A program made the translations under genes and the position numbers. 64,000 nucleotides of DNA from Gordionus sp. m RMFG-2023 (Eukaryota > Nematomorpha > Gordioida > Chordodea > Parachordodidae): positions 44,410,569-44,474,568 of the forward strand of contig NC_088776.1 in the NCBI RefSeq assembly GCF_954871325.1, written 5' to 3'. The notes beneath the pieces were generated by a model. The model was not told the DNA's origin. It saw only the letters and a list, made by a program, of their open reading frames with translations, and made no database searches. Below are positions 1 through 11,616 of this stretch, in pieces (position 1 is the stretch's first letter; every line of letters begins with the position of its first letter).

Positions 1-399
1 TGAACTTGGAACTAACTTTCCGAAGTTTATAATTTATTATAAATCTACCTCTCTAAAATCAGGGGCTAAAATTATTTATTCTCATAATAACCCTCGTTAA
101 ATCAAGGTCTAATTTAGCCTAAGGTAGTTATCTGAATTTATCAGATTTCTAAATTACATCATAATTTTTATGATGTAGTAAAGCTTTGTAAAAAATTTAC
201 GCTATGGTAACAATTTAATAATTTATTTTAAAGGTTATGAACATGATATGCCAGCATATGGACACGAGCAGGTATAAAATTTGATTTAAAAAATACATTT
301 TATCATTATATCCGCCTTACTTTAGTAATGTCCCTTTTAGATTTAAAATATATGGCGGCAGCCTATTTTCCCCTCCCTCTTCCCAAATGATCCCCCATG

Positions 400-1689
400 C
401 TTATTTTGATATATTATCACCATATCACAATTAATTCTAAGACTGATGGCGTGACGTAGCTCATCATTGCGTAAGAACTGGTCAAGGTTTCGCGATGGGA
501 AAACTCGAGAAATTCGTACCCGCTATCTACGGAAATGGAGTAGAGTAGAGAATGGTTCTCGGATTGGCTCCTTAATTTGAAGTATGCAAAGTCGCCAACT
601 TGAAGCTTATGCCAGTCTTTTTGCAGAGCCGATGAGGGATATTCGACTAATGAGAGATACTTCCATCGATCAATTGCTATAAGAAGCAAGGGGTCAGGAT
701 GTTTTGTGAGTGTGTGTATGATGGGCTCGCAAGACAGGCGAGAGGATATAAACGCACTAACGGAAAGTAGGGAGGGCGACCTTATGCCAATTCCATCGGA
801 TTTGGTTGGTAAGGTAGCCTGTAACCAAGATAGGTCGAAATTAGAAGATAGTTCTTCAATAGGAAGAGAGTTTGGTGGTCTGTGAGGCGGGCTAGTGTAT
901 CCCACATGGGGGATATCTCTCGTAAAATATCAGCAAGGAACATAAAGAACTGGTCTTTACCTACTGGAGATCTGTGTAAAGAGTTCAATGTGCATGATTG
1001 AGCATAAAATAGTGGTTAAGATATAGGGGATATTCGCTCTTGTTTGAATTAATTCGTAACAAACTGTTCTCGCTGGATTTTATTATCTGTATTGCCTTCA
1101 TCACTTTATCCAGTGGGCTGCCTAGTATACCATGGTCGATATACCATTTATGAAGATTAAGCTTGCATTGAACATTAATGTCTCATATCATAATGCCCAG
1201 ACAGAACAAAAAACTTAGAAGATCACCTTGTTGTATACCATCGCTAGAAGGAATCAATCTATCTCCAAATTAAAGGTGCGAGTAGCATAACAATCGGGTA
1301 GAGGGTGAGGATAGGATTTAGAAACGCTCTATACCTTAGAGAAATAAAGGCGTTCGAAAAGTCTTTTTAATTAGGATATCGTCGCTGGGGTCTGTTTGTA
1401 AATACATCCGGGTCATGTGAAGGGATACTTCGCATCCTCTTTTTACGTTGACCCCAAACTTATATAGGCAGAGGTGATTAGATATTGTGAACAATATTCT
1501 GCTTACTACTAACTTGTCGGTTAATCGGCGCCAAGTGGTTCCAATAGCGATAGGGCAAATATCTTTATTAGGTTTATAGAGAGTGATGAGTGTGATGTAA
1601 GGTGCGGTCCTGTAGGAATTTTGTTCGAAATTCATAAAACCCAGGTGAGGAATCGCGTTTGAAGGAGAGAATAACCTTTCTAACGTCGC
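400..1689 (-). pseudogene. LINE-type reverse transcriptase remnant, 3' part (copy A)
   Basis: Minus-strand pieces carry motifs of a reverse-transcriptase polyprotein often annotated in invertebrates as type-1 (R2-like) retroelement RT. They include an early RT block with KPNKDICPIAIGTTWRRL and a GVNVKRGCEV block near 1440-1560, and further downstream SWLQATLPTKSDGIGIRSPS near 780-830. The reading frame changes several times between about 1635 and 400, so it is decayed. The RT part nearer its N-terminus continues beyond the hAT insertion, at 4853-5040. A related copy lies at 30.4-31.8 kb. The LINE clade is not assigned. Family recognition is from remembered motifs and the frame breaks are seen directly. 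Confidence 0.7.
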
Positions 1690-1697
1690 ATGTGGTA
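1690..1697. repeat. 8-bp target-site duplication, left (ATGTGGTA)
   Basis: It directly precedes the CAGGGTTGCCA terminus and matches GTGTGGTA at 4845-4852 with one mismatch. Eight bases is the hAT target-duplication length. Confidence 0.8.
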
Positions 1698-2029
1698 CAG
1701 GGTTGCCAGGTCAAATTTTCAAATTGCGGGAGAAATTTGGTATTATGCGGGAGAAATATGAAAATTGCGGTAGAAATATAAAAAGTGCTAACAAAGTACC
1801 GGCCTTCCGGGATTTTGAATTGACTTAATTATCCGCCTATTATTTTATATAATTAGTTTATATAAATACAAAGTCGGTAACTATTTTTCAAAATAAAATA
1901 ACATCTTGATTTATTAAAATATATTAATTTTTAAAAAAAACCAACAATCTTTTTTAAATATATAAGAATGTAAACAAAATAAAATTTTATAAAAAAAACG
2001 AATTTAGTTTAAATACATAATTCGGTACT

Positions 2030-2735
2030 CCAAAAATAAGAAATAATACAGATGCAACTACAGTTGCGGCAATTTTGATCACTTATCTTGTAGTACAACA
2101 TTCACAGAGATTATCATCACAATGTTGGTAGAATCTTTTTCCCATAATATTTAACGACTCTAATATAAATGAAAACTATACTTGTAGACAAAAATGGGCA
2201 AGGCTATCATCAATGTTTTAGAACCTAAATCCAGGAGGTCAATTCTTGACTATTTGAAAGATGTGCATACATATGCAATTCTAACAGATGCATCTAATAA
2301 GGGAAATATTAAAATATTTCCCTTGATCCTCCGCTATTTTAAACAAAATTAAGGTCGTTTCAATAAAACTATTAATTTTTTTAACCTCAAATAGTGAAAA
2401 ATCCAAAGACATAGCTAACCATATAATGGTAAATATAGCAGATTCGAGATTATCAATAAATTGCATGTCAGCTTTCTGATCTGATATTGCCTCAGTGAAT
2501 TTGATAAAAACAGAGTGTATTTACAGAATTGAGTCAGCATAATGTTGGTTGCGATATGTTCCTAATACCCGCCATCAATTGAATTTTAAAATTTTATAAG
2601 CCTTTAAAAAAATATTTCTTAAATAAAGATTATAAAAGCTGTCCTAACATTTAAAAATTTTTTTTCAATAATGAATGGCAGAGATATATTTAGGAATGTT
2701 TTCACATGTAGGAAATCTACTACATGCTGTTAATG
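2030..2735 (+). repeat. Left arm of the internal inverted repeat in the hAT element
   Basis: The reverse complement of this stretch aligns with about 3540-4440, for example the ACATGTAGGAAATCTAC block at ~2705 against its complement at ~3555. On the plus strand it encodes the hAT block KAIINVLEPKSRRSILDYLK and a TDASNKGN motif. The boundaries are approximate. Confidence 0.75.
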
Positions 2736-3539
2736 TGTGGTTGTAATCAGAAGAATCTTAACAAAGATTCACAAAATTATGCTGCAGATTTGTTCATCTT
2801 TATAATTAAAAATTGAAAATAAATTTTATGGCGCCATTGCTAAAACTTAATTATATTTTATTTGAGATTTAAATAATAGAACTAAATGTATACCGTCGTT
2901 ATTGAGATATTTATAAAATTCCTGGCAAGACATATTATATATTTGTTAAACCATTAGCTCGGCCTTTAATGTTGTTAAAGCAATTCGATTTCTCTCCTTT
3001 TTCCAGGCAGTCCTAATCAGGCTAAAAATGCTTCGGATGAGGCATTAGAATGAGGTAAGGAGAAAACATACTCACTTTTTTCCAAGCATGGGGATTTATC
3101 GTTATTACGAAAAAATTCTACCCATTTCTCCTCTGCTTTTAGACCATCTAATTTTAAGTAATTTGGCGAATCATAAAAAATAAAGAGAATTACAATCTTC
3201 TCAAACAAGGCATTAATGTCTTTCGGTATTTTTAATATAATTAAATTATAAAAACCATCAATTGATGGTTTCTGTTCCAAGGTCATAATATTTATACATT
3301 TGTAATTAGAGTTATTAAAATCAAATTTTGATTGTAAATATTCTAAAATTGTCTTAATAAAAATATCTGCTTCATTTAAAAATGTATTAATTAGAGTATT
3401 ATTTGAACATTTTAATATAATATTTTTAGCAATAGTGCCATAAAATTTATTATCAATTTTTTAACTGTAGAGATGAACAGAGCTGTAGCATGATTTGTGA
3501 ATTTTTTTTAATAAAGAATATTCTGGTTGCAACTGAATA

Positions 3540-4440
3540 TTAACTGCATGAAGTAGATTTCCTACATGTGAAACGAATCCCAAATATGCTGCTATTTCAT
3601 ACTCGAAAAAATTTTTCAAAATTTTAGGACAGCTTTTAAAAATCTTTATTTAAAAAGTATTTTTTTAAGGGTTTGTAAAATTTTAAAATCTATCAATGGC
3701 AGGTATTAATGACAACCACCTGATAGGTATATATCGCAACAACTCACACCATTCCAAGTCAGACCACTTCACCAACTCTTTTAATTCATTAACTCTTTGA
3801 GTAGATTAATTAAATTCGTTAAAACATTTCATCACAATTATTTTGACGTCCACAGATAGTACATTCATTGCCTTCTTGCAAGAATTATGTAGTATATGGC
3901 ATATGCAGCCAATTTGTATTAATTCATTCTTGTGCTGCCTCATTTCAGTAACTTTGGTTTTAGCTAATTTTTAGAGGCATTATCAGCGCAAAAAGCGGAC
4001 ATGCAAATCATTGATAACTCTGAATCAGCTATATTTATCATTATGTGGCTACCTACATCGTTAGATTTTTTACTATCCGAGGAAAAAATTTTTAACAGTT
4101 TTATTGAAATGTTCTTATTCTTGCTGAAATAGCGAAGGATCGAGGGAAATATGTTAATTTTCCCTTATTAGATGCATCTGTTAAAATTGCGTATGGATGC
4201 CCATCTTTCAAATAGTCAAGAATTGACCTCTTGGATTTAGGTCCTAAAACATTGATGATAGCCTTGCCCATTTTTGTCTACAAGTATAGTTTTCATTTAT
4301 ATTAGAGTCGTTAAATATTATGAGAAAAAGATTCGACCTACATTGTGATGATATAGCTTGTGAATGTTGAACTACTTGATAGATGTATACGATTTCCTCA
4401 AATGTAGTTGCATCTATATTATTTATTATTTTTGAGAATA
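3540..4440 (-). repeat. Right arm of the internal inverted repeat in the hAT element
   Basis: Inverted partner of 2030-2735. On the minus strand it encodes the same N-terminal transposase half, which continues into the C-terminal part between the arms (2736-3539). Boundaries are approximate. Confidence 0.75.
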
Positions 4441-4456
4441 CTTTTGTATTGCAATC

Positions 4457-4545
4457 GATGTTGATATACTCCCCTGTACTGACTTATATGAATGAAATGA
4501 TGTTGATATACTCCCCTGTACTAACTTATATGAATGAAATGATGT
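4457..4545. repeat. 42-bp direct tandem duplication inside the hAT
   Basis: The block starting TTGATATACTCCCCTGTACT is repeated with a single visible difference (GACT/AACT). Read on the plus strand it gives a duplicated 14-residue peptide, but nothing suggests it is expressed. Confidence 0.8.
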
Positions 4546-4844
4546 TGATTTATTATTGGATAGAAATAAAACAGGATAGAAAGAAATTTACAAACTAGAC
4601 ATGTTTTTCGAATAAATATTTAAAATTATTTTAAAAATATAAAAATAATCAATTAATGTCTCTCAAAATTATTATTTATATATATTAAAAACGTTAAAAT
4701 ACTTTTAAAAAAAATTGTAAAAAATTGCGGTAGATTTTTGCGGGAGATTTCCAATTGCGGTAGTTTTGCGGGAGAGAGATGCCTGCGTGTAAACTAAATA
4801 ATTGCGGGAGTCTCCCGCTAATGGGGGGAGATATGGTAACCCTG

Positions 4845-4852
4845 GTGTGGTA
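4845..4852. repeat. 8-bp target-site duplication, right (GTGTGGTA)
   Basis: Partner of 1690-1697, directly after the CCCTG terminus of the hAT element. Confidence 0.8.
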
Positions 4853-5040
4853 TAAGTGGCTGCAATTAGAGGAGCTCCAGGTTAAGATGGTTTTCGTTCT
4901 TAAGATCGTCTGAGTGGTGTCTTAGGAGCAGAGCTTGATAAGTTGTTTGATCGTAGGGAGCCAGATTATTGTCAGAGGTTGTTAGGTGTATGGCGGATTT
5001 AACAATCAATTTTCTTGCTGTCATGGTCGTCAATCAATTT
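4853..5040 (-). pseudogene. LINE copy A, segment beyond the hAT insertion
   Basis: Once the hAT is set aside this stretch adjoins 1689 and reads on the minus strand as a degraded continuation toward the N-terminus of the same polyprotein. Its base composition is clearly less AT-rich than the flanking DNA, as in copy A. It is too decayed to place residue by residue, and its outer end is estimated from the composition change. Confidence 0.5.
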
Positions 5041-7125
5041 CAGTTTTTTGTATGAATATTAACCTAAATCGACTAATATCTTGCCAAAGAAGAAATAGAA
5101 TTAGGAATTGTTTGTAAATGCCCTTCTCCTAAGGGATAAGATGGGAACTAACAATTTAAAGCCGAAATCTGATTAGCTTTCCACATATTTTGATATTAAA
5201 TACGCCGCTTTGATTTTTAAAATTTATGATATCACTTGAAATATTTTGATCAAAATGCCTAATTCTTGTATTATATCACTGCTTCATTAAACATACTACT
5301 AGTAAACTAGTAAGACTAAGTTGTTTTTCTTGATATTGGAGATCTAATAAATAAGAAGCATTGTGATCACATGTATTTATATTGTTTTTCATTTTTCAAA
5401 AATATTTTTTTAAATAATATTTGACCGTATTGTTGGGTCAATTGACCTACTTGCCAACCTGCAATAAAGTGATACAACATATGGTTTCATATGGATTTTA
5501 TTTCTGAGCTATAAAGGAGTAGGAGAACATAGTCATGGGGTATTGAAAATAATGGCAAGGGCTTGCTTCAGGATGTTGAGATGGATGTAGATATTAGTAG
5601 AAAATGACATAGGGGAATGTAGATATATGAATACGGTTTAAATCAGTTGTATTTAGTTGTTGGACAAAACATAGATAGTTTGACCCAAAATGAAGAGAAC
5701 TAAAATTAAAGCATTTGATAGAAAGAAACATTGAGGTTATAAAATTGGTAAAATCAAATGTATGCACAGAATCAAGTAAATTAAAATATTGGAAATGTAG
5801 CCTTGCAAATTCAATTTTTCGAGAGCCATCATGATTTTTTTAAGTCAGAACTTGGCTAAAATTTTTATTTATCCTTGGATCAAGTTCCTTCCAAGCCCTT
5901 TAATTCAGAAATATTTAAATCTAATAAAAATTTTGAGTAGCTTTACCCTAATACCAAAGAATATTCAAATTATAGTTTTATTTTAATAAATAAAGAGTCA
6001 AAATTAATCCCATTAGAATTGAATTTTAAAATTCTTTTATAAGTCTTAGTCAAAAGTTATGGGTGATAATAAATGGAAATATTAATAACTAAAAAGTTTT
6101 ATAATTTTATTGATATACCTTAAATTCTCCAGGGATCTTGTTTTGATTTATTGACCCATCAAATAAATTGTTACTCAATATTTTTGGATTTAGTGGTCTG
6201 AAAATTGATCATAAGGGTCATATAAATTTCAAAGATTTTAATTAATGTATATATTTTGCTTAAATTACAATTTTATACGGAAAATTAATGACTTTATTAG
6301 TATCATGGAAATCCAAACTATTATATTCCTCCCTGCTCATATGAACCACACATACTTTGCTTGGGAACTTCATATAGTTTTTTGCCTTACCCTGGATGCT
6401 GGTTTGTAATATTTACGATAATTTGTAATTAATAATGCAATTTCGATTTGTCCAAAACTCATGATTTATAACTATATATAAATAAAATCTAGTTAAAATT
6501 AACTGGGTATACTATATAATATATAAATACTATATATTCTACCTTTCGCTATAGTTAGCTTAATTTAGAAGTCTTGATAGATGCCTATTTGACGTAATAT
6601 TAAAAATTAAACTGTATTAACCTTTTATAGTAAACTCTTTTTTATTGCTAATTTTTTGTTGATTTTGCCTTTCTCATAATGTTTTGCAGTTAAATTTTTT
6701 AAAAATTATATATTTATTTTTAAATGGTATTATTTTTATTTTAAAAAAACTTTGGTAATGATGGTCAGTTGGCCTTGGTAGGGCCAAAAAATATAATAAA
6801 ACATTGTTTGTTATTATTTTTATATTTTTTTAAATTTTATTTTAATAAAATTATATATTTTATACTTAATATAAAAAATTAGTAAAAATAATATAAAATG
6901 ATAAGATATTATAAATCAGGCATAAAAATGAATATCTACTAAAGTAAATAAAAATAAAAAAGAATGCCATGTGTATTGAACTAAGAGTGAAAAGGGAGTG
7001 TTTCAATAAAACACTTTTAATTCCCTTTTAGGATTCCATATTGATTTATTGTTTGAGGGAAAGGGACGCGTTTTTAACCCCTGTCTTTATTGAAATTTTT
7101 TTACACAATTGATTTTAAAATTTTA
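5041..7125. other. Gene-free AT-rich stretch
   Basis: I see no long open frame, terminal repeat or recognisable motif here, only simple A/T runs. Short degenerate repeats cannot be excluded. Confidence 0.5.
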
Positions 7126-7527
7126 GGGATTTGGGACTGGGGTTTCCCAATACACCTAAGATTAAAAGGATATATATAAAAGAATTTAAGAGGGACTTTA
7201 ATTTATTACATTTTTTGATTTCTTGTCTTGGAATTCCGAGAGGTCAGTTTCTATTAGCGAGAAATGAGGTAACACATGACACATCCCACACAAGTCTTCT
7301 GCCGCCGAGCCAAGATGTTAAATATATGCCATTGAAACAGTTACCCGTCTCATTTAGGGGACCTAGCGGCCAAATTATTAGGGAAACTGGCCGAAATCAA
7401 AGATTTGCGGATTCGCAATAAGAGAAACATTGCCTAGAAAATGGATCAAATTGCTTATTGCAGCAGCACAGATGTATAGACGGGATAAGACAACTTCTAT
7501 AGCCAATGTCAGAAACTTATCATTTGT
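7126..7527 (+). other. Coding-like patch, unidentified (possible old exon)
   Basis: The patch is preceded by a splice-acceptor-like tract ending TTTTAG and followed by TTTGTGAGT, which resembles a donor. One frame is open for about 97 codons from 7131. Near its end other frames give plausible peptides such as DLAAKLLGKLAEIKDLRIRN and KWIKLLIAAAQMYRR, so a real exon would have to be broken by small indels. GC content is higher than in the surroundings. I do not recognise the product. It could be a decayed transposon or host exon. Confidence 0.25.
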
Positions 7528-8690
7528 GAGTAATATTTCCTTTTTTCCACTCGGGATCACGTCTAACCATTCGTGGCCGTTAGGATTTTTCTTGCATTTC
7601 TGAGTAGTTGAAGGTTAGTTAGATTGGGATGCAAACAATGTTTTACAAATGTAAATTGAAACATGGGAACTAGGAAGCTCTTGAAATGGCTGGAGATTAG
7701 GTGCTCGGGTCCTTGCAGAACTAAAGTAAGCCAAGATTGTTTGGCAGAAGTTCAAAGTGGATAGTTTAACTCGATAAGTGAGGAAATAGATTCGTCAAAA
7801 GATATTCGTGACTAAAGAAAACAAGCAATTGCCATTGAATTTTTTTTTGGGGGGGGGGGGGGTGAAAATTCAAGTCCTCCCTTGTAAGCAGGCAAATGGG
7901 CAAATGACCAATTAAAATCAGAAAACTTTAGGACTAAAAGGGATTCGATGAAATGTTTAAATTTAATTCGAAGGGTTAAAGGAGGGAATTATATTGGAAA
8001 GCCTGGGGAAAATTTAAAGATGTGCAAGAATTTAGGTAAGAAAAAACATTTTTTAACGAGTATTCTTTAATAGCTATATATTTTTTAAGATTTTTTAAAA
8101 AAAAATATGTTTTATAAATAAATTAACTGTTCTCAACATATAAAACACAGATATGGTTTAGGTTATTTTATATTTTTATCAAAATGAGTGTATACTTTTA
8201 TTTTATAAAAATTTGATTTTGCTAACTTCTTTCGACGATATAGATAATCAAGTTAACTATATTGGGAATTTATATTAATGTTTAAGCGATATTGAGATTC
8301 TGTAAAAAATATGATAAATTTAACAAATTATTATTATAGGAAATCGATTTTTATAATTGTTTAAAATATTATAACTTGTTATTTTATTTATAAATCTTCC
8401 CCTTTATAGCAAGTTCTATAACGAACGGCTATCCTAAGAATCATTGCCAATCTATTTTTAAGTCTGACCAGGTCCAGCTAGTTAATATATTATTTTACAA
8501 GGCTATTAGCCGCCCAAGCACTGCTCTAATTTATCCAATATTTAATCATTTTAACTTTATTTTATATGATCATATAACTCATGAAAAATCAAAATTCTAA
8601 TAATTTAAAAAATTTATATAGATTAATTCATATAAGATATATGGCAAAAATTATTGAGCACTATATTTATTTAATTTTAATTATCATTAG

Positions 8691-9573
8691 GAAATATGTG
8701 GATTGCAGGACACCATATCACCCAATTAGATATTGTGGCCATGGCACATTATTTAATTATCATATACAGGGGTGCGATTGGGGCCAAAAAGTACAATGTC
8801 CTTGTAATCAAGAAAAGATATGGAAACATAAAAATATTAATAAGCAATTATATGAATATAAAGCGTATCCACATTTTAACAGGCCTGTTCAAAACTCCTA
8901 CAACCATCCTATATATTTTCACAATAATCCAATGGACAGTTATAATGGCCATCATCCTAACCCCAGAATAATTGAGCCAAATTATTATCCACAAAATACT
9001 AAACACCATCGTAAAGGTTATCACAATTATATTGACATAAAACAATTTGATACCATTCAACCTAGCCCATATTTATACTTACAAAATAATTATCACTTTC
9101 CTAAGAACCATGATGATAACTATCAATTATGTAAGGATGAATGTACCTCTTGCACTGCTAACCCTGATAGGAAAACTCATAAAACTCCCAAGAAAATGCA
9201 AACAAAACAAATGCAAACAAAACAAATGCAAACAAAACAAATGCAAACAAATACAAATGCAAACAAAACAAATGCAAACAAAACAAATGCAAACAAAACA
9301 AATGCAAACAAAACAAATGCAAACAACAAATGCACACAATGCAAACAAAACAAATGCAAACAAAACAAATGCAAACAAAACAAATGCAAACAAAACAAAT
9401 GCAAACAAAACAAATGCAAACAAAACAAATGCAAACAAAACAAATGCAAACAAAACAAATGCAAACAAAACAAATGCAAACAACTCAAATGCAAACTACT
9501 ATTGACTCATCATCTTCTAATACGAGATGAAAATGAATTAATTTATCAAAAATATTTTAAATATATCCCATAA
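8691..9573 (+). CDS. Chitin-binding (CBM14/peritrophin-A) protein, 3' exon with KCKQN repeats
   Basis: The exon most likely starts after the acceptor TTATCATTAG at 8681-8690. Its first residues hold four cysteines spaced C-x9-C-x12-C-x7-C, with GTLFN before and DW after the third cysteine. This matches cysteines 3-6 of a peritrophin-A/CBM14 domain, which binds chitin in extracellular matrices. Cysteines 1-2 should lie in an upstream exon that I could not find. A His/Tyr/Asn/Pro-rich linker of ~130 residues follows, then a 15-bp minisatellite that changes frame through small indels (MQTKQ, then TNANK, then KCKQN) before a short tail and stop. Without splicing, the frame opens at an ATG at 8581, but that adds only Ile-rich residues and no cysteines. 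AATAAA lies at 9597. The gene is 5' partial. Family assignment rests on spacing and motifs seen here. Confidence 0.6.
9195..9500. repeat. 15-bp minisatellite (AAATGCAAACAAAAC)n
   Basis: About twenty near-perfect copies. Indels near 9250 and 9325 shift its reading frame within the plus-strand ORF, so one DNA repeat encodes three different pentapeptide repeats. The long minus-strand ORFs here are its antisense shadow. Confidence 0.95.
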
Positions 9574-9596
9574 TGCTAAAATTATTTATCTTTAGT

Positions 9597-9602
9597 AATA
9601 AA
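9597..9602 (+). promoter_or_regulatory. Candidate poly(A) signal of the CBM14-type gene
   Basis: AATAAA 24 bases after the stop codon. Such hexamers are frequent by chance in AT-rich DNA. Confidence 0.3.
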
Positions 9603-9884
9603 AATATTTTTACTTTTTTATTTGGGACAAATAATTTTTCTTTTCTTTTTTAGATCAAATATATGCCTTTTGGGTCATTTATTTTGTCTCGAAAGGATTA
9701 CGTGTTTATTTATTTTTAATTGTGTTATTAACAGCGCTATACCTAAAAAGGATTATTCGTTATTAAAGTCGTTATATAAATAAAACAACTATTTGATTCG
9801 AAAATCCGGATCAAATAAAAATAATGTTAAAAATATATTCGTTGAATAATAGTCTTATCATTATTCGATTGATTTATCGTATAA

Positions 9885-10350
9885 TTTGAAATCATTAGTA
9901 TAATTTGAAATTATTAGTATAAATTCAAAATTATCTGTATAATTTGAAATTATTAGTAACTTGAAATTATTAGTATAACTTGAAATTATTATTAGTATAA
10001 TTTGAAATTATGAGTAAAAATTATTAGTATAATTTAAAATTATTAGCATAATTTGAAATTGTTAGCATAATTTGAAATTAATAGTATAATTTGAAATTAT
10101 TAGTATAAATTCAAAATTATCTGTATAATTTGAAATTATTAGTAACTTGAAATTATTAGTATAACTTGAAATTATTATTAGTATAATTTGAAATTATGAG
10201 TAAAAATTATTAGTATAATTTAAAATTATTAGCATAATTTGAAATTGTTAGCATAATTTGAAATTAATAGTACAATTTAAAATTATTAGTACAATTTAAA
10301 ATTACTAGTACAATTTAAAATTATTTGTATAATTTGAAATTATATATACC
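9885..10350. repeat. ~19-bp minisatellite with 186-bp higher-order repeat
   Basis: Variants of ATTATTAGTATAATTTGAA repeat throughout. The block from 9901 to 10086 recurs from 10087 to 10272 with almost no change, so a 186-bp multi-unit segment was itself duplicated. The flank at 9780-9900 resembles the dispersed repeat near 42.2-42.35 kb. Confidence 0.85.
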
Positions 10351-10380
10351 AATTTTAAGGACAAAAAAAAAATTTAATAT

Positions 10381-11100
10381 TTATTCCATTAAAAAAAGAA
10401 ATAAAACAGGAGAAACCATTCTTTTTTTTATAAAGTTAGTTTTCAAGTTTTCCACGTGTATCTACACCCAAATATAAAAAAAAGAAGCGATTTAATAATT
10501 ATTTCCTTATATGATATTTTTATATTTATGCCCTTAACGCCATATTATGGATATATTTATTAAATTTTAAAATTGCAAATTAACATTTGAGACATATTAA
10601 GCTAATAAATATATATATATTCAATTAATATTAAATAGAAATAGGATATATTAGTAGATAAATAATCTCTACCTTCTATAAATAAACTAAGAAATGTAAA
10701 AATATATTTCTGGAAATTATTTTTTAAATAAATAGTCATATCCGTGATAATGATTATATAATCTTCAACTTTATATATTTCTACTTTTAGCTTTAATTTG
10801 TTATTAAGAAAAAGAAACGATTGTAATTTCATGGGATGGGACAAAAGGAATTTGCAATATATAAGAATATTGAAATTTTACTTATTTTAAATAATTCGAA
10901 GATTTTCTTATTCTAAATTTAGGAGTATCATCGCTGATGACGATACCCTATAATTAATCTTCAATGATATTCTTTTTCTCTAGTTATTATTCTTTTAAAA
11001 GTAAAACAAAAAAATATAATTAATTTTCAATGATATTCTTTTTCAGAGTTATACTTTGCTCAAAAAAAAGATCGTAAAATTTGAAAATTTTTTATGTAAA
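10381..11100. other. Gene-free AT-rich stretch left of the LTR element
   Basis: Contains a short imperfect direct repeat (TAATTAATCTTCAATGATAT-type, ~10951-11043) and no convincing coding sequence. An 80-codon minus-strand ORF at 10602-10844 shows no recognisable motif. Confidence 0.5.
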
Positions 11101-11101
11101 A

Positions 11102-11106
11102 ATATT
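11102..11106. repeat. 5-bp target-site duplication, left (ATATT)
   Basis: Matches ATATT at 18057-18061 and brackets the TG...CA ends of the LTR element. Confidence 0.75.
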
Positions 11107-11616
11107 TGTACCAATCCTTAATATGGGATTGATATTTCTTTGCTGAGGCTAGTGGGAGAGACTGAATACAATGAAGGAATCTATTGATAAATAAATTAAT
11201 ATATAAAATTTACTAAATTCGGTTAATAATCTTACGAATGTTACACTCAATTATAATCACTTGTCGGAGACCGTAACCAGTTTAATTCTAATTTCCTTTT
11301 TTTTTAACATTAAGAATGATTTTCTTTATTTTAAAATCTTTTCATTTTTATTCATCTTTTTAATATTCCAAAATTATAAATATCATAAAAATTCATCAAA
11401 AAATTAGTAATGAAAAATTAAAAGTATCTTTTTCAACAATAATTAAAAATTATCAATATTCATAGACATCGTTTTCTTTTTCTTTTTTTTTACATATTCA
11501 AATTAATCATAGTTATATCTATATATTTGAATACAACAAAATTAATAATAGTTCATCTATATATATTTGAATACAACAAAATTAATAATAGCTCATATAT
11601 ATATTTGAATACAACA
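11107..11616 (-). repeat. 3' LTR of the Ty3/Gypsy element
   Basis: 510 bp beginning TG and ending CA on the plus strand, near-identical to 17541-18056 (by eye about 2% substitutions plus small indels). A purine-rich tract on the minus strand (AAAGGGTGGAGG) abuts its inner edge, as expected for a polypurine tract. Confidence 0.9.

Larger units (their letters stand above)
1698..4844 (-). mobile_element. hAT DNA transposon, decayed, with large inverted duplication
   Basis: Termini are CAGGGTTGCCA (left) and the complement of CAGGGTTACCA (right), flanked by an 8-bp duplication. Subterminal GC-rich motifs of the TTGCGGGAGA type recur at both ends. The main transposase remnant runs on the minus strand. 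It shows a CADNASKN-like block (~3975), GCICHILHN (~3890) and the C-terminal dimerisation motif LPHSNASSE (~3035), followed after a one-base frameshift by AWKKERNRI. The left part carries the same N-terminal half on the plus strand (TDASNKGNIKIFPL near 2285), so about 2030-2735 and 3540-4440 form an imperfect inverted repeat. It has inserted into the copy A LINE. Many breaks make it non-autonomous. Confidence 0.85.

Noticed and set aside
7849-7862. Run of G residues as a G-quadruplex or element end
   Set aside because: A single homopolymer without further G tracts or repeats; likely simple sequence.
8400-8460. Upstream CBM14 exon reading NGYPKNHCQSIF
   Set aside because: Spacing from its cysteine to the next would be nine residues instead of five to six, so it does not complete the domain.
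8581-8690. N-terminal extension of the CBM14 ORF from the ATG at 8581
   Set aside because: It adds Ile-rich sequence typical of an intron, and an acceptor (ATCATTAG) sits just before the cysteine domain.
9127-9494. Long minus-strand ORFs of repeated LFAFV or LHLFC
   Set aside because: They are the antisense reading of the 15-bp minisatellite and start and stop with it.
9195-9500. Possible CRISPR-like array
   Set aside because: No spacers, unit of 15 bp, and a eukaryotic setting; it is a minisatellite.
10602-10844. 80-codon minus-strand ORF
   Set aside because: AT-driven Ile/Tyr/Leu composition, no motif, no splice context.
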